64,000 nucleotides of DNA from NCBI RefSeq assembly GCF_004770895.1, contig NZ_RQHS01000012.1, forward strand, positions 186,001 through 250,000. Direction: 5' to 3'. The translations under genes and the position numbers were made by a program. This DNA is from Leptospira dzoumogneensis. GTDB lineage: Bacteria > Spirochaetota > Leptospiria > Leptospirales > Leptospiraceae. The notes beneath the pieces were generated by a model. That model ran no database searches. It saw only the letters and a list, made by a program, of their open reading frames with translations, and had not been told where the DNA came from. The first letter of the stretch is position 1. Each line of letters starts with the position of its first letter. Shown here in pieces: positions 19,875 through 31,535 of the stretch.

Positions 19875-21541
19875 GTCCTTCTGATCGCAACCACTCCCGG
19901 TCTAGGTATGTCCCCTTTCGTTCTAGCAGGCCAACGACTTGTAGGAACATCATAATCCTTTGTATCTTCTCCAGGATGTTGCACGGATAAGAACAAAAAC
20001 TCTTCGTCAGGTGTGAACCAAGGGCCTGTAAGTTCCGCACCGATCGGAGCGGATGCAAATTGGAATGCTTTTCCTGCATCTTCTCCGCTTGTAGGAATAA
20101 AGAACATACCGTTATTCCCGAATTTTTTGAAGATGGATTTTCCGAGCAGACGAGTCGTCATATCAGTCACCATCCAAAGATTTCCGGAAGAATCAAAAGC
20201 CAAATTATCAGGAGAAGAAAATCCACTCTTCCCTCCCCCGGCAACAAACACTTCGAATTCAAAACGGACCGATTCGGCATCCGAATTTTCTTCTTTGATA
20301 CGAACGATTTGTCCGTAAAAATTTCCATGAGAATCATTATTGGTAAAAGATACAAAAACAGATTTATCTAATGGATGAACTTCCAGATCTTCGGGTCTAT
20401 CCATCGGAGTTCCGCCCGCGGTTTTTGCAGCATCTCTGCAGGAAACCAAAACATCCGCTTGAGTTTTAAATTTAGGATTTCCTTCCTTATCTTTTGCGTT
20501 TTTTAGATTCGGATTTTTTTCCAGATCTAACGGGACCCATACACATTTTTCGAAATTACCTACGTATAAAGTCCCTTGTTCTAAAAGTTCGGAATTCGAT
20601 TTTCCTTTTTTAGGATCATAATTTTTTTCGGAGACGAATTTATAAACGCATTGGTCCTTGGAATCATCTCCCATATACGCGACTAACTTTCCGGAAGGAG
20701 AAACCGTTAATGCTGCGTTCTCATGGGAAAACCTTCCGAGTGCAGTATGTTTTATCGGTGTGGAAGAAGGATCAAAAGGGTCCACTTCTATGATCCAACC
20801 GTATTCTTTGGAGTCTTCTAATTTACAATCTTCGACCACCATTTCGTAGTTCTCTTCGCAGGATAGAACAGTATTCCATAATGTTTGCCCGCCCGAACAA
20901 TTGGCAAATGTTCCATACACTTTTGTTTTACCTGAGATCGCATCCGAACCTGCTGCGGGACCTTTTAGTTGGAATTCCGACCTTCCGTGTATCCTTCTTC
21001 CGTATTTTGATTCAGGATCTAATACCCAAGAGCCTTTGGATTTACGGAGTCCAATTACTGAGCCGCCTAATGAATACAGATATTTTTCGATTTGTTCGGT
21101 AGTTCTATTATTCTGGCCTTTTTGGTTATAATCGTAACCGGTTACATAATATTCCAATTCGTTTAAGTATTCGTGATTTGTCCAAAGAAGTGCTGAGTTT
21201 GGATCATTCGGAAATTGGAAGAAGCAGTTAAAATCAGCGGCATAACCGAAAGTATCTCCCTTTGTGTTGATCTTATCTCCATACACAGCGATCAAATCGT
21301 ATGTAAAACCTGCCGCTAAGATCAGATCATCCCGCGTATTAGGTTTTAGAGGTTTAAAATTGCTTCCTGGGATTTTGGAAGAATTCGCTTTCTGGTTTTT
21401 TGGAGAAGAAGGATGTGTAGAATGTACTTTTTTAGAAGGATCTTTTGCAGGTTCCGAAAACAGATCCAAGGTCCGGGCCGCAGTCAAGGCAAGCATTCCC
21501 TTTCCCATATATTTCAAAAAGTCTGATCTAGATACCTTCAT
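19871..21541 (-). CDS. PhoX-family (DUF839) alkaline phosphatase-like protein
   Basis: The 556-residue protein begins with MKVSRSDFLKYMGKGMLALTAA, an export signal that resembles a Tat leader but has SR instead of a strict RR. The mature part carries PhoX-like beta-propeller segments: LLWTNHEYLNE, GRFSHENAALTVSPSGK, MDRPEDLEVHP, GFSSPDNLAFD. PhoX enzymes are calcium/iron-dependent phosphomonoesterases released by phosphate stress; the acidic and His residues of these repeats bind the metals. No Pho box was recognised in the 109-nt region upstream. Substrate and metal use remain to be shown. Confidence 0.82.
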   Translation of the reverse strand: MKVSRSDFLKYMGKGMLALTAARTLDLFSEPAKDPSKKVHSTHPSSPKNQKANSSKIPGSNFKPLKPNTRDDLILAAGFTYDLIAVYGDKINTKGDTFGYAADFNCFFQFPNDPNSALLWTNHEYLNELEYYVTGYDYNQKGQNNRTTEQIEKYLYSLGGSVIGLRKSKGSWVLDPESKYGRRIHGRSEFQLKGPAAGSDAISGKTKVYGTFANCSGGQTLWNTVLSCEENYEMVVEDCKLEDSKEYGWIIEVDPFDPSSTPIKHTALGRFSHENAALTVSPSGKLVAYMGDDSKDQCVYKFVSEKNYDPKKGKSNSELLEQGTLYVGNFEKCVWVPLDLEKNPNLKNAKDKEGNPKFKTQADVLVSCRDAAKTAGGTPMDRPEDLEVHPLDKSVFVSFTNNDSHGNFYGQIVRIKEENSDAESVRFEFEVFVAGGGKSGFSSPDNLAFDSSGNLWMVTDMTTRLLGKSIFKKFGNNGMFFIPTSGEDAGKAFQFASAPIGAELTGPWFTPDEEFLFLSVQHPGEDTKDYDVPTSRWPARTKGDIPRPGVVAIRRT

Positions 21542-21650
21542 ATCCTAAAAATATTGCACCTGACTCTTTGGACCATTCGTTTTTTCTTCCTACAGAAAAA
21601 GGAAACTTGGTTGTAATAATCCCTATCAAAAAAGATGATAAAGACTGAGA

Positions 21651-22145
21651 ATGAAAACGAACTCTACCCCATTCTATAAGATCCTTTTTATCATGGGCTG
21701 GATTTCTCTTGCGTTCTTTCTTCCTCTTTCCGTCGCAGTTTATTGGGAAAATAAAAGTTTAGAATCGATCTATAAAAATTTATCTCTTCCAGGAAATAAA
21801 GAGTTCGGTGTCCTAGTCGAGAATACAAAACTCAATAAGTTAGGTAGAACCGTAAATGTATACACCTACTTAGTGCCGGACGAACAAGGCAAAAAACACG
21901 AAGTCACCGAAGAAGTGGACCAAACCACTAACAGAAGAATGAGAGTGGGAGATACAGTTCAGGTACGCACTTTAGTTTGGAATAGTTTCGGAAAAACAAA
22001 GATCCTAGGAAGGATCGTGGGAAACACTGCCCCACCTCCCGGTTTCGGTTTTATGCAGAACTTTTTATTATTCGGGATCTTGTTCTCTTTAGGACTGGTT
22101 CTAGTCAGCCTTTATTTCAGAACGTTTAAGGCTGAGGTAGAGTAG
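21651..22145 (+). CDS. DUF3592-like membrane protein
   Basis: The 164-residue protein has one hydrophobic helix near the N-terminus (ILFIMGWISLAFFLPLSVAV) and one near the C-terminus (LLFGILFSLGLVLVSLYF), flanking an extracytoplasmic beta-rich region (~40-125). That arrangement, with VYTYLVPDEQGKKHE and the RMRVGDTVQV stretch, fits DUF3592-type proteins, which have no established role. A ribosome-binding site is weak (AAGACTGAGA before ATG). Its last 20 bases overlap the convergent gene. Prediction of function is not possible. Confidence 0.6.
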   Translation: MKTNSTPFYKILFIMGWISLAFFLPLSVAVYWENKSLESIYKNLSLPGNKEFGVLVENTKLNKLGRTVNVYTYLVPDEQGKKHEVTEEVDQTTNRRMRVGDTVQVRTLVWNSFGKTKILGRIVGNTAPPPGFGFMQNFLLFGILFSLGLVLVSLYFRTFKAEVE

Positions 22146-22650
22146 AATTAAAAGCGTTCTCTTTTTTAAAGATCAACTGCACCTGATAAGGCTCTTGGAT
22201 ATATCTGGCGGGATTCATCTCGTACGAAATAAAGCAGTAATATTTTTCGTAAACGATCACGAACATATAATCTTTAAATCTTAGATACTGCATTTGTTTT
22301 CTGATCCCTCTCACCCAAATGGAATCTTCAAACACACGCTCGTATCTTACTGAGTTCGCGTTTATTTTTTTAAGTTCTTCCGGAGTCATCTTTTCCGGAT
22401 CTCTTTTTCTCAACTCAAGTTTTAAGGAACGGATCAAGTTGTATTCCAACTTCTCCTTTTCCAAAACATCCAAGTTAGGAAGTGTTTTAAAATAATATTC
22501 GTAATATTCCTTATCTAAGGACCTGCCGTCCTTATGCACCTCACCTTCCTCCTCGGAGGATGGTTTGGCCTTGCTCGGCTCTTGAGAATGTAAACCGGCA
22601 GAGGTCAGTAAAATCAGTGCTGTTAAAATCGGGAAAATCGGTGTCCGCAT
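22126..22650 (-). CDS. Hypothetical exported protein
   Basis: The 174-residue product has a signal peptide (FPILTALILLTSAGLHSQ), then a charged low-complexity segment (about residues 24-45, EPSKAKPSSEEEGEVHKDGR), then a folded part rich in Tyr and basic residues (YYEYYFKTLPNLD, YLRFKDYMFVIVYEKYYCF). I do not recognise the family. It should be periplasmic or surface-located. It lies downstream of htpG's stop side on the same strand but with its own spacer (22651-22707), and its 3' end overlaps the convergent DUF3592-like gene by 20 nt. Confidence 0.65.
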   Translation of the reverse strand: MRTPIFPILTALILLTSAGLHSQEPSKAKPSSEEEGEVHKDGRSLDKEYYEYYFKTLPNLDVLEKEKLEYNLIRSLKLELRKRDPEKMTPEELKKINANSVRYERVFEDSIWVRGIRKQMQYLRFKDYMFVIVYEKYYCFISYEMNPARYIQEPYQVQLIFKKENAFNSTLPQP

Positions 22651-22707
22651 ACCGGTACCATTAAAGATATCGGTACGATCTCCGATTTCCCTCCTTTTTT
22701 TTCGGAA

Positions 22708-24537
22708 TTAATCCGAGGAAAGATCTTCCAATAGATCCCTTTGGCGGCGTATCATATCGCTCAATTCATCCTCTCCGATCAACTTAGCGCCTAACAGAGC
22801 CAGATCGTACACGGAACGGGCTAATTTCTCCGCCTTCTCCGGACGAACACCTTTAGAAAGACCAAGTATATTTTTGACCAATTTGGATTGGCGGTTCAGA
22901 AGAAGAGTATGGTTCTTCAGGAAATCGCCGGGCTTTTGTCCATACATCTGGCCCATTTCCGCCAAACGTCTTAGATGTTCGGGCAGAAGGATCACTGCAG
23001 GTATGTCCTCGGACTTCAAAGCCTCTGTTTTGATCTCCACGCCTTCTTTTACAATCGCCTTAGCGAAAATTTCTTTCAACCGATCTTCGGTAGTCTTATT
23101 ATCTTGGTCCGCAAGATCAGGACTTGCGTCCTTATCCAAAACTTGATCGGCAAGTTCAGAATCCACTCTTTGGAATTTCCAATCCGGATTTTTGCCTTCT
23201 AAAAACTGCAGAAAATGATTATCTATACGAGAATCCACAAGCAAAGCTTCCAATCCTTGGGATTTAAGAAGGTCCATATATACTGAAGAAAGTTCCGCTT
23301 CTCCCGCATAATATACTTTGCCTGAGTTCTTTTCCTTATTTCTTTCCACATATTCTTCTAATTTCGTCAAATCACCGTTAGATGATCGGAAGAAGATCAG
23401 ATCTTTAGCTGACTCATAAAATTTCTCGTCAGTCATCATTCCATACTTAACGAATAGAGAGAGTTCATCCCAGTTTTTACGGAATTCATCCGGATTTTTG
23501 GTCCATTCTTCCTGAAGTTTATCTGAAACTTTTTTAACGATATGAGAAGAGATCTTTTTTACCAAAGGATCATTTTGCAGATAAGATCTGGAAACGTTCA
23601 GAGGAAGATCCGGAATATCCAGAGTTCCTTGTAGAACAGTTAAAAATTGAGGCACTAGCTCCTTTGCTTCGTCGGAAACAAACACATGATTACAATAGAG
23701 TTTGATCCCCATTCGATTCGCATCTAGTTCATGTTTGAGCCTTGGGAAATACAGTATCCCTTGCAGCCTAAAAGGATAATCCACATTTAAGTGAACATGA
23801 AATAGAGGTTCTCCTGCAAAAGGAAATAGATACTGATAGAACTCATCATACTGTTCCTTTTTGACGGAAGAAGGTTGTTCGCTCCATAATGGGGTCTGTT
23901 TATTCGCCTTCTCCTCTTTTACATAGATCGGAACAGGAAGAAAGTCGCAATATTTGCGAACTAGTTCTTTCAGTTTCCAAGAATCCAAATATTCTCCGGA
24001 GTCACCGTCTAGATACAAACTGATCTTTGTACCTCTTTCGGACCTATCACCAGGTCTTAAGGAAAACTCGGTGCCTGATTCACTTTCCCAAATGACGGGA
24101 GTGCTCCCCTTTTTGTAGGACTTGGTCTCTATTTTTACCTTAGAAGAAACCATAAAGCTGGAATAGAATCCCAAACCGAAATGTCCGATGATCTCGGGTT
24201 TGTCCCCTTCCGATTGGTATTTTTTTACGAATTCTTCCGCGCCGGAAAATGCGATCTGATTGATATAACGATTCACTTCTTCGTCGGTCATTCCGATCCC
24301 GTTGTCCTGAATAGTTAAGATCCTGGTCTCTTGGTTAAAGTCCAGATCGATGCGATAATCGGTCCCTCCATCGAATTCCTCGTTCAAGGAGATCTTTTTA
24401 AGTTTAGCGATCGCGTCGCATGCGTTGGAAACCAACTCTCTCAAGAATATATCTTTTTCAGAATATAACCATTTTTTAATTATAGGAAAAATATTCTCCG
24501 TTTCTACGGAGATCCTGCCTTTTACTTCTTCGCTCAT
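22708..24537 (-). CDS. htpG: Chaperone HtpG (Hsp90)
   Basis: The 609-residue protein is a full-length bacterial Hsp90. The N-terminal ATPase has [21 protein letters not shown] and [11 protein letters not shown] (Bergerat fold), the middle domain has [13 protein letters not shown] with the catalytic Arg, and the C-terminal dimerisation domain follows. It folds and remodels client proteins using ATP and in Leptospira belongs to the stress response. Its ATG overlaps the batD stop by 4 nt (ATGA), so it is the last gene of the moxR-bat operon rather than a stand-alone unit, an unusual position worth noting. Confidence 0.97.
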   Translation of the reverse strand: MSEEVKGRISVETENIFPIIKKWLYSEKDIFLRELVSNACDAIAKLKKISLNEEFDGGTDYRIDLDFNQETRILTIQDNGIGMTDEEVNRYINQIAFSGAEEFVKKYQSEGDKPEIIGHFGLGFYSSFMVSSKVKIETKSYKKGSTPVIWESESGTEFSLRPGDRSERGTKISLYLDGDSGEYLDSWKLKELVRKYCDFLPVPIYVKEEKANKQTPLWSEQPSSVKKEQYDEFYQYLFPFAGEPLFHVHLNVDYPFRLQGILYFPRLKHELDANRMGIKLYCNHVFVSDEAKELVPQFLTVLQGTLDIPDLPLNVSRSYLQNDPLVKKISSHIVKKVSDKLQEEWTKNPDEFRKNWDELSLFVKYGMMTDEKFYESAKDLIFFRSSNGDLTKLEEYVERNKEKNSGKVYYAGEAELSSVYMDLLKSQGLEALLVDSRIDNHFLQFLEGKNPDWKFQRVDSELADQVLDKDASPDLADQDNKTTEDRLKEIFAKAIVKEGVEIKTEALKSEDIPAVILLPEHLRRLAEMGQMYGQKPGDFLKNHTLLLNRQSKLVKNILGLSKGVRPEKAEKLARSVYDLALLGAKLIGEDELSDMIRRQRDLLEDLSSD

Positions 24538-26132
24538 TCGGATTCCTCCTCTTTCAATTTATCAGACAACCAACTCGAGATCCTGATCAGATTCGCTTTG
24601 GAAGAAGGTCCCAGACTTTTATAGGTTTCGGTCAATGGTACCGTATCGGACTTCCAACCTGCGAGAAGGCTCGCTTCCTCCTCAGGCAATCCTTTGGTCA
24701 TCACAGAATGTTTCAAAACAAAACCTCTTTTGGAACCTATCCAGAGGTCAAGTCGTTTCAATACTGCTTCCGCTCGGTACTTTTTACGAAGTGTCACAAC
24801 AATAAAAGCAGCGGCTCCTATAAAGATAGAAGAAAGAAGAATAGACACTAACACGGAAGATCCGCCCTTACTTCCTGTCGTATCCTCGGTCTCGATTTTC
24901 TGTTTGGGCCTTGGAGGTCCGATCTCCAAGCCGGGAAAACGAAGAGAAGCGGATTCATATCTTCCGGAACCAGGATTGAAAAAAGTAAATTTCAGATCTT
25001 CCGGTTTCCAAATTCCTTCTTTTTTAGGAAGTACGGAATAATGATAAGAATGATTTAGATAAAATCCGAATTCTCCAGGACCAAGCTCCCTGAAATCTCT
25101 TTGCTGCCTAGTTTGTAAAAAAGTAATCTCAGGATAACAAACCGGATCGCATACACTCAATAAAGGATCTTTAATAGAAGAAAGGTTCCCATTCCCTGAA
25201 ATAGTCAGCTTGAATTGGAAAGGTTCTCCTAAAAAAGCGGCCTTAGGATATTCTTCTAAACCTATTTTAAAATTTCCCACCGCTCCTTTAAATTCGGATG
25301 GAGAAGGAGAAGGTAGATCTTTTACGAAAATTTTACTCGGGATCGTCTTAATACTTCTCATATGAAAGAATGACTGTTGTCTTCCTTCCAAATGGAATAC
25401 TGTGGAGCCTAATGAGTATTCTCCTTTTTTCAAAGGAGTTAGTATAAAGGTTTCCTTATTATAAACCGCAGTTTCGAATTCCAACCCTTCATAAATCACC
25501 TGCTCCGGGATCAAAAGATTTATCCCGGAAAGTGCTTCACTTCTGAAATAAGGGAACTCGATGGAGCTGGAAAAATCCCGATCAATATAAGGACGTATCG
25601 CGTTTCTATAATATAAGGTGAAAAATCCTAGGATAGGTTCTCCTACCCAAACCTGGTCTTTGTTCGTTCTAAATAGTACCTTTAAGTCTCCATCCTCGGG
25701 ACCTTCCGTTTCTTCGCTGAAAAAGTATCGATTTGAAAAAAATCCGGAAGACTTATTTGCAGTGGAACTTCTGGGAGAAATTTCCAAAGCCATCATTCCT
25801 GATTCTATTTTTTGTCCGTCTACCTCTACTTCTATTTCCGGAACGGAAAAACGCCCGGGCGTCGATACGGTAAGCCTGTACTTAATTAGTTTTTTGCGAT
25901 ATACTTTGAAGTTTACTATTGTGGTATTCTCTTCCGTGCCCCAATAAACTGCCTTGATCCCTTGCCCATTAAACTCTTTTTCTATTAAACGGACCTGAGC
26001 GCCGCCTTCCGTTTCTAAAATGATAAATACCGCATCTCCCAGATCTGCTCTGGTTTGGCTGAGATAAAATTTGGGACCTTGTGCGAATAAAGGAAAAGCT
26101 CCCAATAATAAAAGTAGAAGGAAACGTTTCAC
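24534..26132 (-). CDS. batD: BatD family protein
   Basis: The 532-residue protein starts with GTG and a signal peptide ([15 protein letters not shown]), followed by beta-sandwich repeats ([39 protein letters not shown]) of the BatD family and a membrane helix near residue 420 ([18 protein letters not shown]), then a cytoplasmic tail. BatD proteins accompany BatA/BatB in the Bacteroides aerotolerance operon; in Leptospira their exact role is unsettled. The start overlaps the batB/C stop by 4 nt (GTGA) and the stop overlaps htpG, so it is tightly coupled in the operon. Confidence 0.88.
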   Translation of the reverse strand: MKRFLLLLLLGAFPLFAQGPKFYLSQTRADLGDAVFIILETEGGAQVRLIEKEFNGQGIKAVYWGTEENTTIVNFKVYRKKLIKYRLTVSTPGRFSVPEIEVEVDGQKIESGMMALEISPRSSTANKSSGFFSNRYFFSEETEGPEDGDLKVLFRTNKDQVWVGEPILGFFTLYYRNAIRPYIDRDFSSSIEFPYFRSEALSGINLLIPEQVIYEGLEFETAVYNKETFILTPLKKGEYSLGSTVFHLEGRQQSFFHMRSIKTIPSKIFVKDLPSPSPSEFKGAVGNFKIGLEEYPKAAFLGEPFQFKLTISGNGNLSSIKDPLLSVCDPVCYPEITFLQTRQQRDFRELGPGEFGFYLNHSYHYSVLPKKEGIWKPEDLKFTFFNPGSGRYESASLRFPGLEIGPPRPKQKIETEDTTGSKGGSSVLVSILLSSIFIGAAAFIVVTLRKKYRAEAVLKRLDLWIGSKRGFVLKHSVMTKGLPEEEASLLAGWKSDTVPLTETYKSLGPSSKANLIRISSWLSDKLKEEESE

Positions 26133-27838
26133 CAGAACACCTCTTTGTTCCGAGAGCCTGGACTTCTTCTTTTTACTGAATCCAGATCCATGGATTCCAT
26201 GATCCGATCCAATTCGTCTTCCATCTTGGATTTGTTTTTATCCTTCTGGTCCTTTCCTGCTCCGGACTTGGATTGTTTCTCCGCCTTCTCCTTTCCTTTG
26301 GAACCTTGTTTAGAAGAGGAAGACTTGTCTTCTTTTTCCTCGGACGTACTCTCTTTATTTTCCGAGCCATCTTTTCCTTCCGGAGGAGGAAGTTTACGCA
26401 GCCATTCCAAGTTCTTTTTAGCCGATTCTAAATTAGGATTTTCTTTTAGAGATCTAAGATAATGTTCCGCCGCTTTTTTGCGATCTCCTAATTTTAAATA
26501 AGAATTTCCTAAATTAAAATGGGATTGTGCCCTGAGTTCCGAATCCTTTGAATCCGCGGACTTTTCGAAATGACGGATCGCCTTGTCCAGATTCCCGGAC
26601 TTGTATTCACAATCCCCCCGATTGAATTCCAATCTAGGATCTTCCGGAAAGTACGGGTCCGCTTCCTTGTATCTTTCCAAAGAATTTTTATAATCACCTT
26701 GTTCGTAGGAATTCCTGCCTTCTTTGATCCGATTCCCTCCCGGATCTAACTCGAAGGAATAAATATCTCTTCCCCAAAGTGAAAAGAGAAGTAAAAGAAC
26801 AGGAGCGGCTTTTTTAGATAGTCTTACCAAAAACTTTCCCCAGAACTCTATTACAAAAAAATCAAATAACAAAAGCAGAAGCGCAGGTATCAAAAATTTT
26901 TTGGCTCCTTCTGCCCTTCGTAAATTACGAATTCTTTGTCCCGTGTTTTTTTCCATGGAGCCTATCCAGGATTTTATATCAGAGATCTCGGGACTTTCAG
27001 AATCTAAAGATAAAAATCTACCCTCGTTTGCGGATGCGAGTTCTTTTAGAAATCCCGGGTTGGATTTAGAGATAATTACACCCGGAGAATTTTCATAAGG
27101 AGCTAAGGATCCGTCTTTGGTTAAAAATCCATACACTCTGGAACCATCTTCAGAATATCCTATGGGGCCCCCTGTTGGAGTTCCTACAGACCAGACCCAA
27201 ACCTCTGCGGGAAATTTTACGATACCTGGAGAATCCAAATCTTCTCCATCGGAGATCAAAACTAAAATACGATTTCGCAGTACCTGATTGGAATTCAAAA
27301 CTTCTTCCGCTTTTTTGAATGCGGATTTCAGATCTGTTCCTCTATCTCCCACTATATCCACATCAAGGCCTCTTACATACTCCGAAAATGCGCGAGTATC
27401 CGAAGTCATGGGACAATACACAAACGGAGAAGCGGCAAAAACGATCATACCGAACCTGTTCCCATTCAGCTGAGGAAGAAGTCTCAGTATTGTTTCTTTA
27501 GCCCTTGTTATTCGAGAAGGACGAGTATCCACAGATTGCATAGAAAGACTTACATCCACCAAGAATAGAAAGTCCACACCCTTAGAGACTTCCTCTTCCT
27601 TAGACTTGCTAGATTCGGTTCTTTGGTAGGCAAAATAAGAAAGATAGAATACGAAAGAGAGTAACAAGATCCTTGCGAGTACTATATAAAAAGGCGGGAC
27701 CTTGGATTCTCTTTGTAAGCCGGGATATGTTTTTTTCCAACGGCTCCAATAAAAATAGAATACAAGCTTAAATAAAGAATAAGCGAAAAAGATCAGTCCA
27801 AGTGAGATCCAAAAAGATTCTAAAAAAGTTTCGCTCAT
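26129..27838 (-). CDS. batB: BatB-BatC fusion: VWA domain plus TPR protein
   Basis: I set the start at ATG 27838 ([14 protein letters not shown]), which overlaps batA's stop by 4 nt. The 569-residue product has two N-terminal helices, a von Willebrand A domain (~85-270) with the MIDAS motif DVSLS and GDRGTDL, a third helix near 310 ([13 protein letters not shown]), then TPRs (~370-460) and a Lys/Glu/Ser-rich tail (~470-540). In many Bacteroidetes the VWA protein (BatB) and TPR protein (BatC) are separate; here they are one chain. Bat proteins are thought to form a membrane complex with MoxR, with roles in stress tolerance still debated. Confidence 0.85.
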   Translation of the reverse strand: MSETFLESFWISLGLIFFAYSLFKLVFYFYWSRWKKTYPGLQRESKVPPFYIVLARILLLSFVFYLSYFAYQRTESSKSKEEEVSKGVDFLFLVDVSLSMQSVDTRPSRITRAKETILRLLPQLNGNRFGMIVFAASPFVYCPMTSDTRAFSEYVRGLDVDIVGDRGTDLKSAFKKAEEVLNSNQVLRNRILVLISDGEDLDSPGIVKFPAEVWVWSVGTPTGGPIGYSEDGSRVYGFLTKDGSLAPYENSPGVIISKSNPGFLKELASANEGRFLSLDSESPEISDIKSWIGSMEKNTGQRIRNLRRAEGAKKFLIPALLLLLFDFFVIEFWGKFLVRLSKKAAPVLLLLFSLWGRDIYSFELDPGGNRIKEGRNSYEQGDYKNSLERYKEADPYFPEDPRLEFNRGDCEYKSGNLDKAIRHFEKSADSKDSELRAQSHFNLGNSYLKLGDRKKAAEHYLRSLKENPNLESAKKNLEWLRKLPPPEGKDGSENKESTSEEKEDKSSSSKQGSKGKEKAEKQSKSGAGKDQKDKNKSKMEDELDRIMESMDLDSVKRRSPGSRNKEVFW

Positions 27839-28779
27839 ACGTAATACCGAAACACCCAAGAACGAACAAGTAGATCCAAGCCCAATAAGGCCAGCGCATA
27901 GGTCAGAAAAATTAAGGACTCCGATTCTCTCACTTCTTCCGGGGGAAGGATCAAAAGATCTTTTTCTAAGGAATCGATCGAAGCCAAAACTTCTCTCAAC
28001 TCGCTTATATCTTCCGCTCTATAAAATACTCCTCCCGTTCTCTTGGAAAGTATATCCAAAATTTCGAAATTCACCTCGTAAGATTGATCCTCTTTTCCTA
28101 TGCCTATGGAATAAATTTTAACTCCGACACCCTTTGCGATCTCTGTAGCTGTCACCGGATCTATACGTCCGGTATTGGAAGCTCCGTCCGTTATGAGCAC
28201 GATCACTTTTGATTTTGCAGGAGACCTGCGTAATCTATAACAGGAAAGAATAAGTGCATCACCGATGGCAGTTCCTTGCTCCGGAACAGTTTCTTCTTCA
28301 GCTTGGCTTAAAATTTCCTCTAAAACTTCTCTGTCGCTTGTCAAAGGAGATTGTAGATAGGCCCCTCCTGCAAATACTACCAGGCCCAAGCGATCATTTT
28401 CTCTTTTTCTAATAAACTCTTTGAGTAATTTTTTAGAGACCCCTAGACGAGTCTCGGGTAAGAAGTCCCTGCTTTTAGACATGGATCCTGATACATCTAA
28501 TGCGAGAATGATATCCACTCCCTTGGTCTCATCCGGAAGGAATCTATATCTTTTTCCGGGACCTGCAACCGAGATCACGAATAATGTCAACGCGATAGGA
28601 CGGATCAAAGGTGCGAGTGAGGATAAAAAACGTTTTAAGGAGAAGACCTCAGATCGGACCTTTCCAGGTATTCTGAGTTCCATTCCGAGTGCAGGCTCAT
28701 TTTTCCAATAGGAATAGAATGTCCAGATCCAGATCGGAATAATTAGAAAAAGATAATATGGAGACTCCCATTCCGTCAT
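27835..28779 (-). CDS. batA: BatA: membrane-anchored VWA-domain protein
   Basis: ATG 28779 ([15 protein letters not shown]) has AGGAGG about 10 nt upstream and overlaps the preceding stop by 4 nt; a TTG at 28800 is less likely. The 314-residue protein has helices near the N-terminus and at residues ~50-75, a VWA domain with a perfect MIDAS ([12 protein letters not shown], then [10 protein letters not shown] and [10 protein letters not shown]), and a C-terminal helix. This is the standard BatA layout. It probably binds a metal-dependent partner at the membrane, with MoxR supplying ATPase activity. Confidence 0.9.
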   Translation of the reverse strand: MTEWESPYYLFLIIPIWIWTFYSYWKNEPALGMELRIPGKVRSEVFSLKRFLSSLAPLIRPIALTLFVISVAGPGKRYRFLPDETKGVDIILALDVSGSMSKSRDFLPETRLGVSKKLLKEFIRKRENDRLGLVVFAGGAYLQSPLTSDREVLEEILSQAEEETVPEQGTAIGDALILSCYRLRRSPAKSKVIVLITDGASNTGRIDPVTATEIAKGVGVKIYSIGIGKEDQSYEVNFEILDILSKRTGGVFYRAEDISELREVLASIDSLEKDLLILPPEEVRESESLIFLTYALALLGLDLLVRSWVFRYYV

Positions 28780-29678
28780 TTGGAAAGCGCCTCCTTCCAA
28801 TAATCCCAGGCTCTCAATGCCTCGGAAGAAGAGATTTCAACTTCTTCTCCAGAATATTGGGCCCTGCGAAAGGTATTCTCCCAATTTCTGATATCCTCTT
28901 CTTCCAATCCGAAAGAATCGTATATACGTTGGAATAATTCCGCCTCTGTGAGATGTGCAAACGGGGCATTCATCTTTTTGGACATATTCTCTCGGATATA
29001 ACCGGAAAGAACTCTATAAAAGACCCTGGCGAATACGGGAGGAGTATTGATGATCTCGTCCAATTTACTTTCGTATATTAGAATTTTCTGAACCCAAGGA
29101 TCCGCTTCTACAAGTGCGTCCATGGTCCTTTTGGATGCTGTTTGGTTCAGATACCAAGCGTAGAAGATCCCTAAACCCAATGCAGCCAGACCCGCAAGGA
29201 TTGCCGCCAACTTCCAGCCGTATTTTCCGGAAAATTCCAGAGGCGGCAGGATCTCCTCCGGAGTTTTATCCTTCTCCCCTATGGAAGAACGAACAGTGAG
29301 AGCCGCTTCCGAATGAAATTCTTTCCCGTCCTTATCTTTCCAAACAAGAGGCAGATAAAATTTTCCGGAAGTATAATAAGAAACGATCAACTTGATCTTT
29401 GTATCCGAAATTTCGGAAGAGATTACCTCGAATAAAGGAAGATCCGGAGAGTCAGGATCGGGATACATTCCTTTGGAAGGAAGCTCGGGACTCTGTATCT
29501 CTCCTTGTTGGAATTCCAACAAATATTCCGCCTGGTCTCCGATCCCTACTTCTTTAGGTTCCCAGTCTTCTTTCCAAGCAAATGCAGGTGCGGCAAAGAA
29601 CAACAGGAACAAGTAGAATATATAGTAGAAAAATTGAATACGATCCAAGGATCTTAGACGGCAAACCCCCGCCTTCAT
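28776..29678 (-). CDS. Membrane protein of the bat operon (BatD-like N-terminal region)
   Basis: ATG 29678 ([15 protein letters not shown]) overlaps the DUF58 stop by 4 nt and gives a 300-residue protein with a signal peptide ([13 protein letters not shown]), an extracytoplasmic beta domain (~35-130, [13 protein letters not shown]), one membrane helix ([20 protein letters not shown]) and a cytoplasmic C-terminal domain with [19 protein letters not shown], a segment typical of DUF4381/BatD-like proteins in MoxR operons. It probably belongs to the same membrane complex as BatA. The exact function is unknown. Confidence 0.75.
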   Translation of the reverse strand: MKAGVCRLRSLDRIQFFYYIFYLFLLFFAAPAFAWKEDWEPKEVGIGDQAEYLLEFQQGEIQSPELPSKGMYPDPDSPDLPLFEVISSEISDTKIKLIVSYYTSGKFYLPLVWKDKDGKEFHSEAALTVRSSIGEKDKTPEEILPPLEFSGKYGWKLAAILAGLAALGLGIFYAWYLNQTASKRTMDALVEADPWVQKILIYESKLDEIINTPPVFARVFYRVLSGYIRENMSKKMNAPFAHLTEAELFQRIYDSFGLEEEDIRNWENTFRRAQYSGEEVEISSSEALRAWDYWKEALSK

Positions 29679-30499
29679 GACATACTTCTCCAATATTCCA
29701 AAAGTTTGTTCGGGTCCGTATCTTTTCCTTCTAGTTCCAAACATCTGGACTTAAATAAAAATTCCAGATTCTTTCGAATACTTCCGCCTACAGGTGAAGG
29801 AATAGCGCCTGTTTCAGGATCTTTTAGAAGAAAGGATTGGAAAAAACCTCTGGGAGCACCTTCTTCCAAACGATCCTTAAATCGGATCGCATGTAGGGTA
29901 TGAAATCTTCTAAGGCCTGTAAGTTTTTTTAAAGAAGGAAGTCCGTGAAAATCGGAAAGTATATAAGAATCGGTGTATCTTCTTATCCTGTTTTTTAAAA
30001 GTATGAACGGAAGTTTAGGATCCGTTCTTAGTTTTCGATGAGGGTAAGAACGGACTTTTTCAAGAGAAGAAAGTGCCTCTTCCGTGTTCCGGATATATCC
30101 TGTTTCCCATTCCAATCGATCCGAATAGAGCAAAATTTTAGCGAGGTTCCCTTTTCGTACATAAAGTAAAACTAATAGAGCTAAGACCTGAAAAGCGTTT
30201 TCCGCTTTGGTCCATTCCGAACTGCTCCAATCCATGGACTCCGAAACATCCAGGAAAAAAACTCCCAACCTTTCTTTCTCTTCGTAGAATTCTCTTACGT
30301 GTAATTCTCCGAATCTAGAAGTTACGTTCCAATCGATCAGTCTTGTATCGTCACCGACAGCATAAGGGCGGACATCTTTGAAGTCCACTCCCCTGCCCTT
30401 TCTGGAACTCGCGGCCGTACCTTGTCTATTCCGAAGAGAAAATCCTCTCTCCTTAAAATCCAAAAGTTGGATCAGGTTTTGGTATTCTTTACGGAACAT
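29675..30499 (-). CDS. DUF58 domain protein of the MoxR-bat operon
   Basis: The 274-residue protein has the DUF58 hallmarks RKGRGVDFKDVRPYAVGDDT, RLIDWNVTSRFGELHVREF and a degenerate VWA-like core (VFFLDVSESMDW). DUF58 proteins are constant partners of MoxR AAA ATPases and VWA proteins. The gene lies 14 nt after moxR and overlaps the following gene by 4 nt. It has no membrane helix, so it likely bridges the ATPase with membrane components (inference from family context). Confidence 0.9.
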   Translation of the reverse strand: MFRKEYQNLIQLLDFKERGFSLRNRQGTAASSRKGRGVDFKDVRPYAVGDDTRLIDWNVTSRFGELHVREFYEEKERLGVFFLDVSESMDWSSSEWTKAENAFQVLALLVLLYVRKGNLAKILLYSDRLEWETGYIRNTEEALSSLEKVRSYPHRKLRTDPKLPFILLKNRIRRYTDSYILSDFHGLPSLKKLTGLRRFHTLHAIRFKDRLEEGAPRGFFQSFLLKDPETGAIPSPVGGSIRKNLEFLFKSRCLELEGKDTDPNKLLEYWRSMS

Positions 30500-30513
30500 T
30501 TTAGTCGATTAGA

Positions 30514-31524
30514 TCAAAGCACCTGGGTTGCGTCCGAAACGATCCGGACCACCGACTCGATGCCCACATCCTCGGAGATCGCTTCGAAAGTAAGTAAAAT
30601 CCTATGGCGAAGTATCTCGGGAAGGACCGCCTTTACATCCTCCGGAGCCACATAATCCCTTCCTTCCCATAAAGCTTTTGCTTTGGATGCTTTGAGTAGA
30701 CTCAAACTCGCTCTGGGAGAAGCTCCATGTTTTACATAAGGAAGAAGATCCGGTACTGTCTTTTCTTCCGGACGAGTATTTCGCACTAAACGAACTATAT
30801 AACTTTTTAATTTAGGCTCTACATGGACCCTGTCCACAAGTGAGGAGATCTTTAGAACGTCCTTAGCAGTTGCAGTTTTCTTAATACGTTTTGGACCGGC
30901 CGCAAGTTTACCATGCTGCTCAAGGATCGCAAGTTCCTCGTCCATATCAGGATAATCTACAAGGACCTTCATAAAAAAACGGTCCATTTGAGCTTCAGGC
31001 AGTGGATACGTTCCGTCTTGATCGATCGGGTTCTCTGTTGCCAGCACCAAAAAAGGCCTCTCCAAAGGAAAAGTATTCTCTCCTATGGTGACTGTTCTTT
31101 CTTCCATACATTCTAAAAGAGCGGATTGTACTTTTGCTGGAGCCCTATTGATCTCGTCCGCAAGTAAAACTCCTGTGAAGATCGGTCCTTTGCGTGTGGT
31201 GAATTCTCCATTTTTAGGATTGAATACGACCGTTCCGATCAAGTCCGCAGGAAGAAGGTCAGGTGTGAACTGCACTCGTTTAAAATCCAGGTCTAACGCG
31301 GATGATAAAGATTTTGCCAGAAGTGTTTTTGCAAGTCCCGGCATTCCTTCCAACAAAACGTGACCTTGGCAGGCCAAAGAAATAAGCAGATTTTTAACTA
31401 CTGCTTCTTGGCCTGTGATCTCTCCGGTCAGTTCCTGGCGGATCCGATCCAATGTATCCTTTGCAAAATGAATATCGGATTCGGATAAAGGTGTATTCTC
31501 GCGATCTTTTGCGATGGATTCCAT
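30514..31524 (-). CDS. moxR: MoxR-family AAA ATPase
   Basis: ATG 31524 is preceded by AGGAAG at 5 nt; a start at 31554 would overlap the upstream gene. The 336-residue protein has Walker A GMPGLAKT, Walker B LLADEINR, sensor [20 protein letters not shown] (MoxR signature) and a C-terminal lid domain with [19 protein letters not shown]. MoxR ATPases act as chaperones that activate partner complexes with VWA proteins. It is the first ATPase gene of the bat operon and 12 nt after the upstream membrane-protein stop. Confidence 0.95.
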   Translation of the reverse strand: MESIAKDRENTPLSESDIHFAKDTLDRIRQELTGEITGQEAVVKNLLISLACQGHVLLEGMPGLAKTLLAKSLSSALDLDFKRVQFTPDLLPADLIGTVVFNPKNGEFTTRKGPIFTGVLLADEINRAPAKVQSALLECMEERTVTIGENTFPLERPFLVLATENPIDQDGTYPLPEAQMDRFFMKVLVDYPDMDEELAILEQHGKLAAGPKRIKKTATAKDVLKISSLVDRVHVEPKLKSYIVRLVRNTRPEEKTVPDLLPYVKHGASPRASLSLLKASKAKALWEGRDYVAPEDVKAVLPEILRHRILLTFEAISEDVGIESVVRIVSDATQVL

Positions 31525-31535
31525 ATTACTTCCTA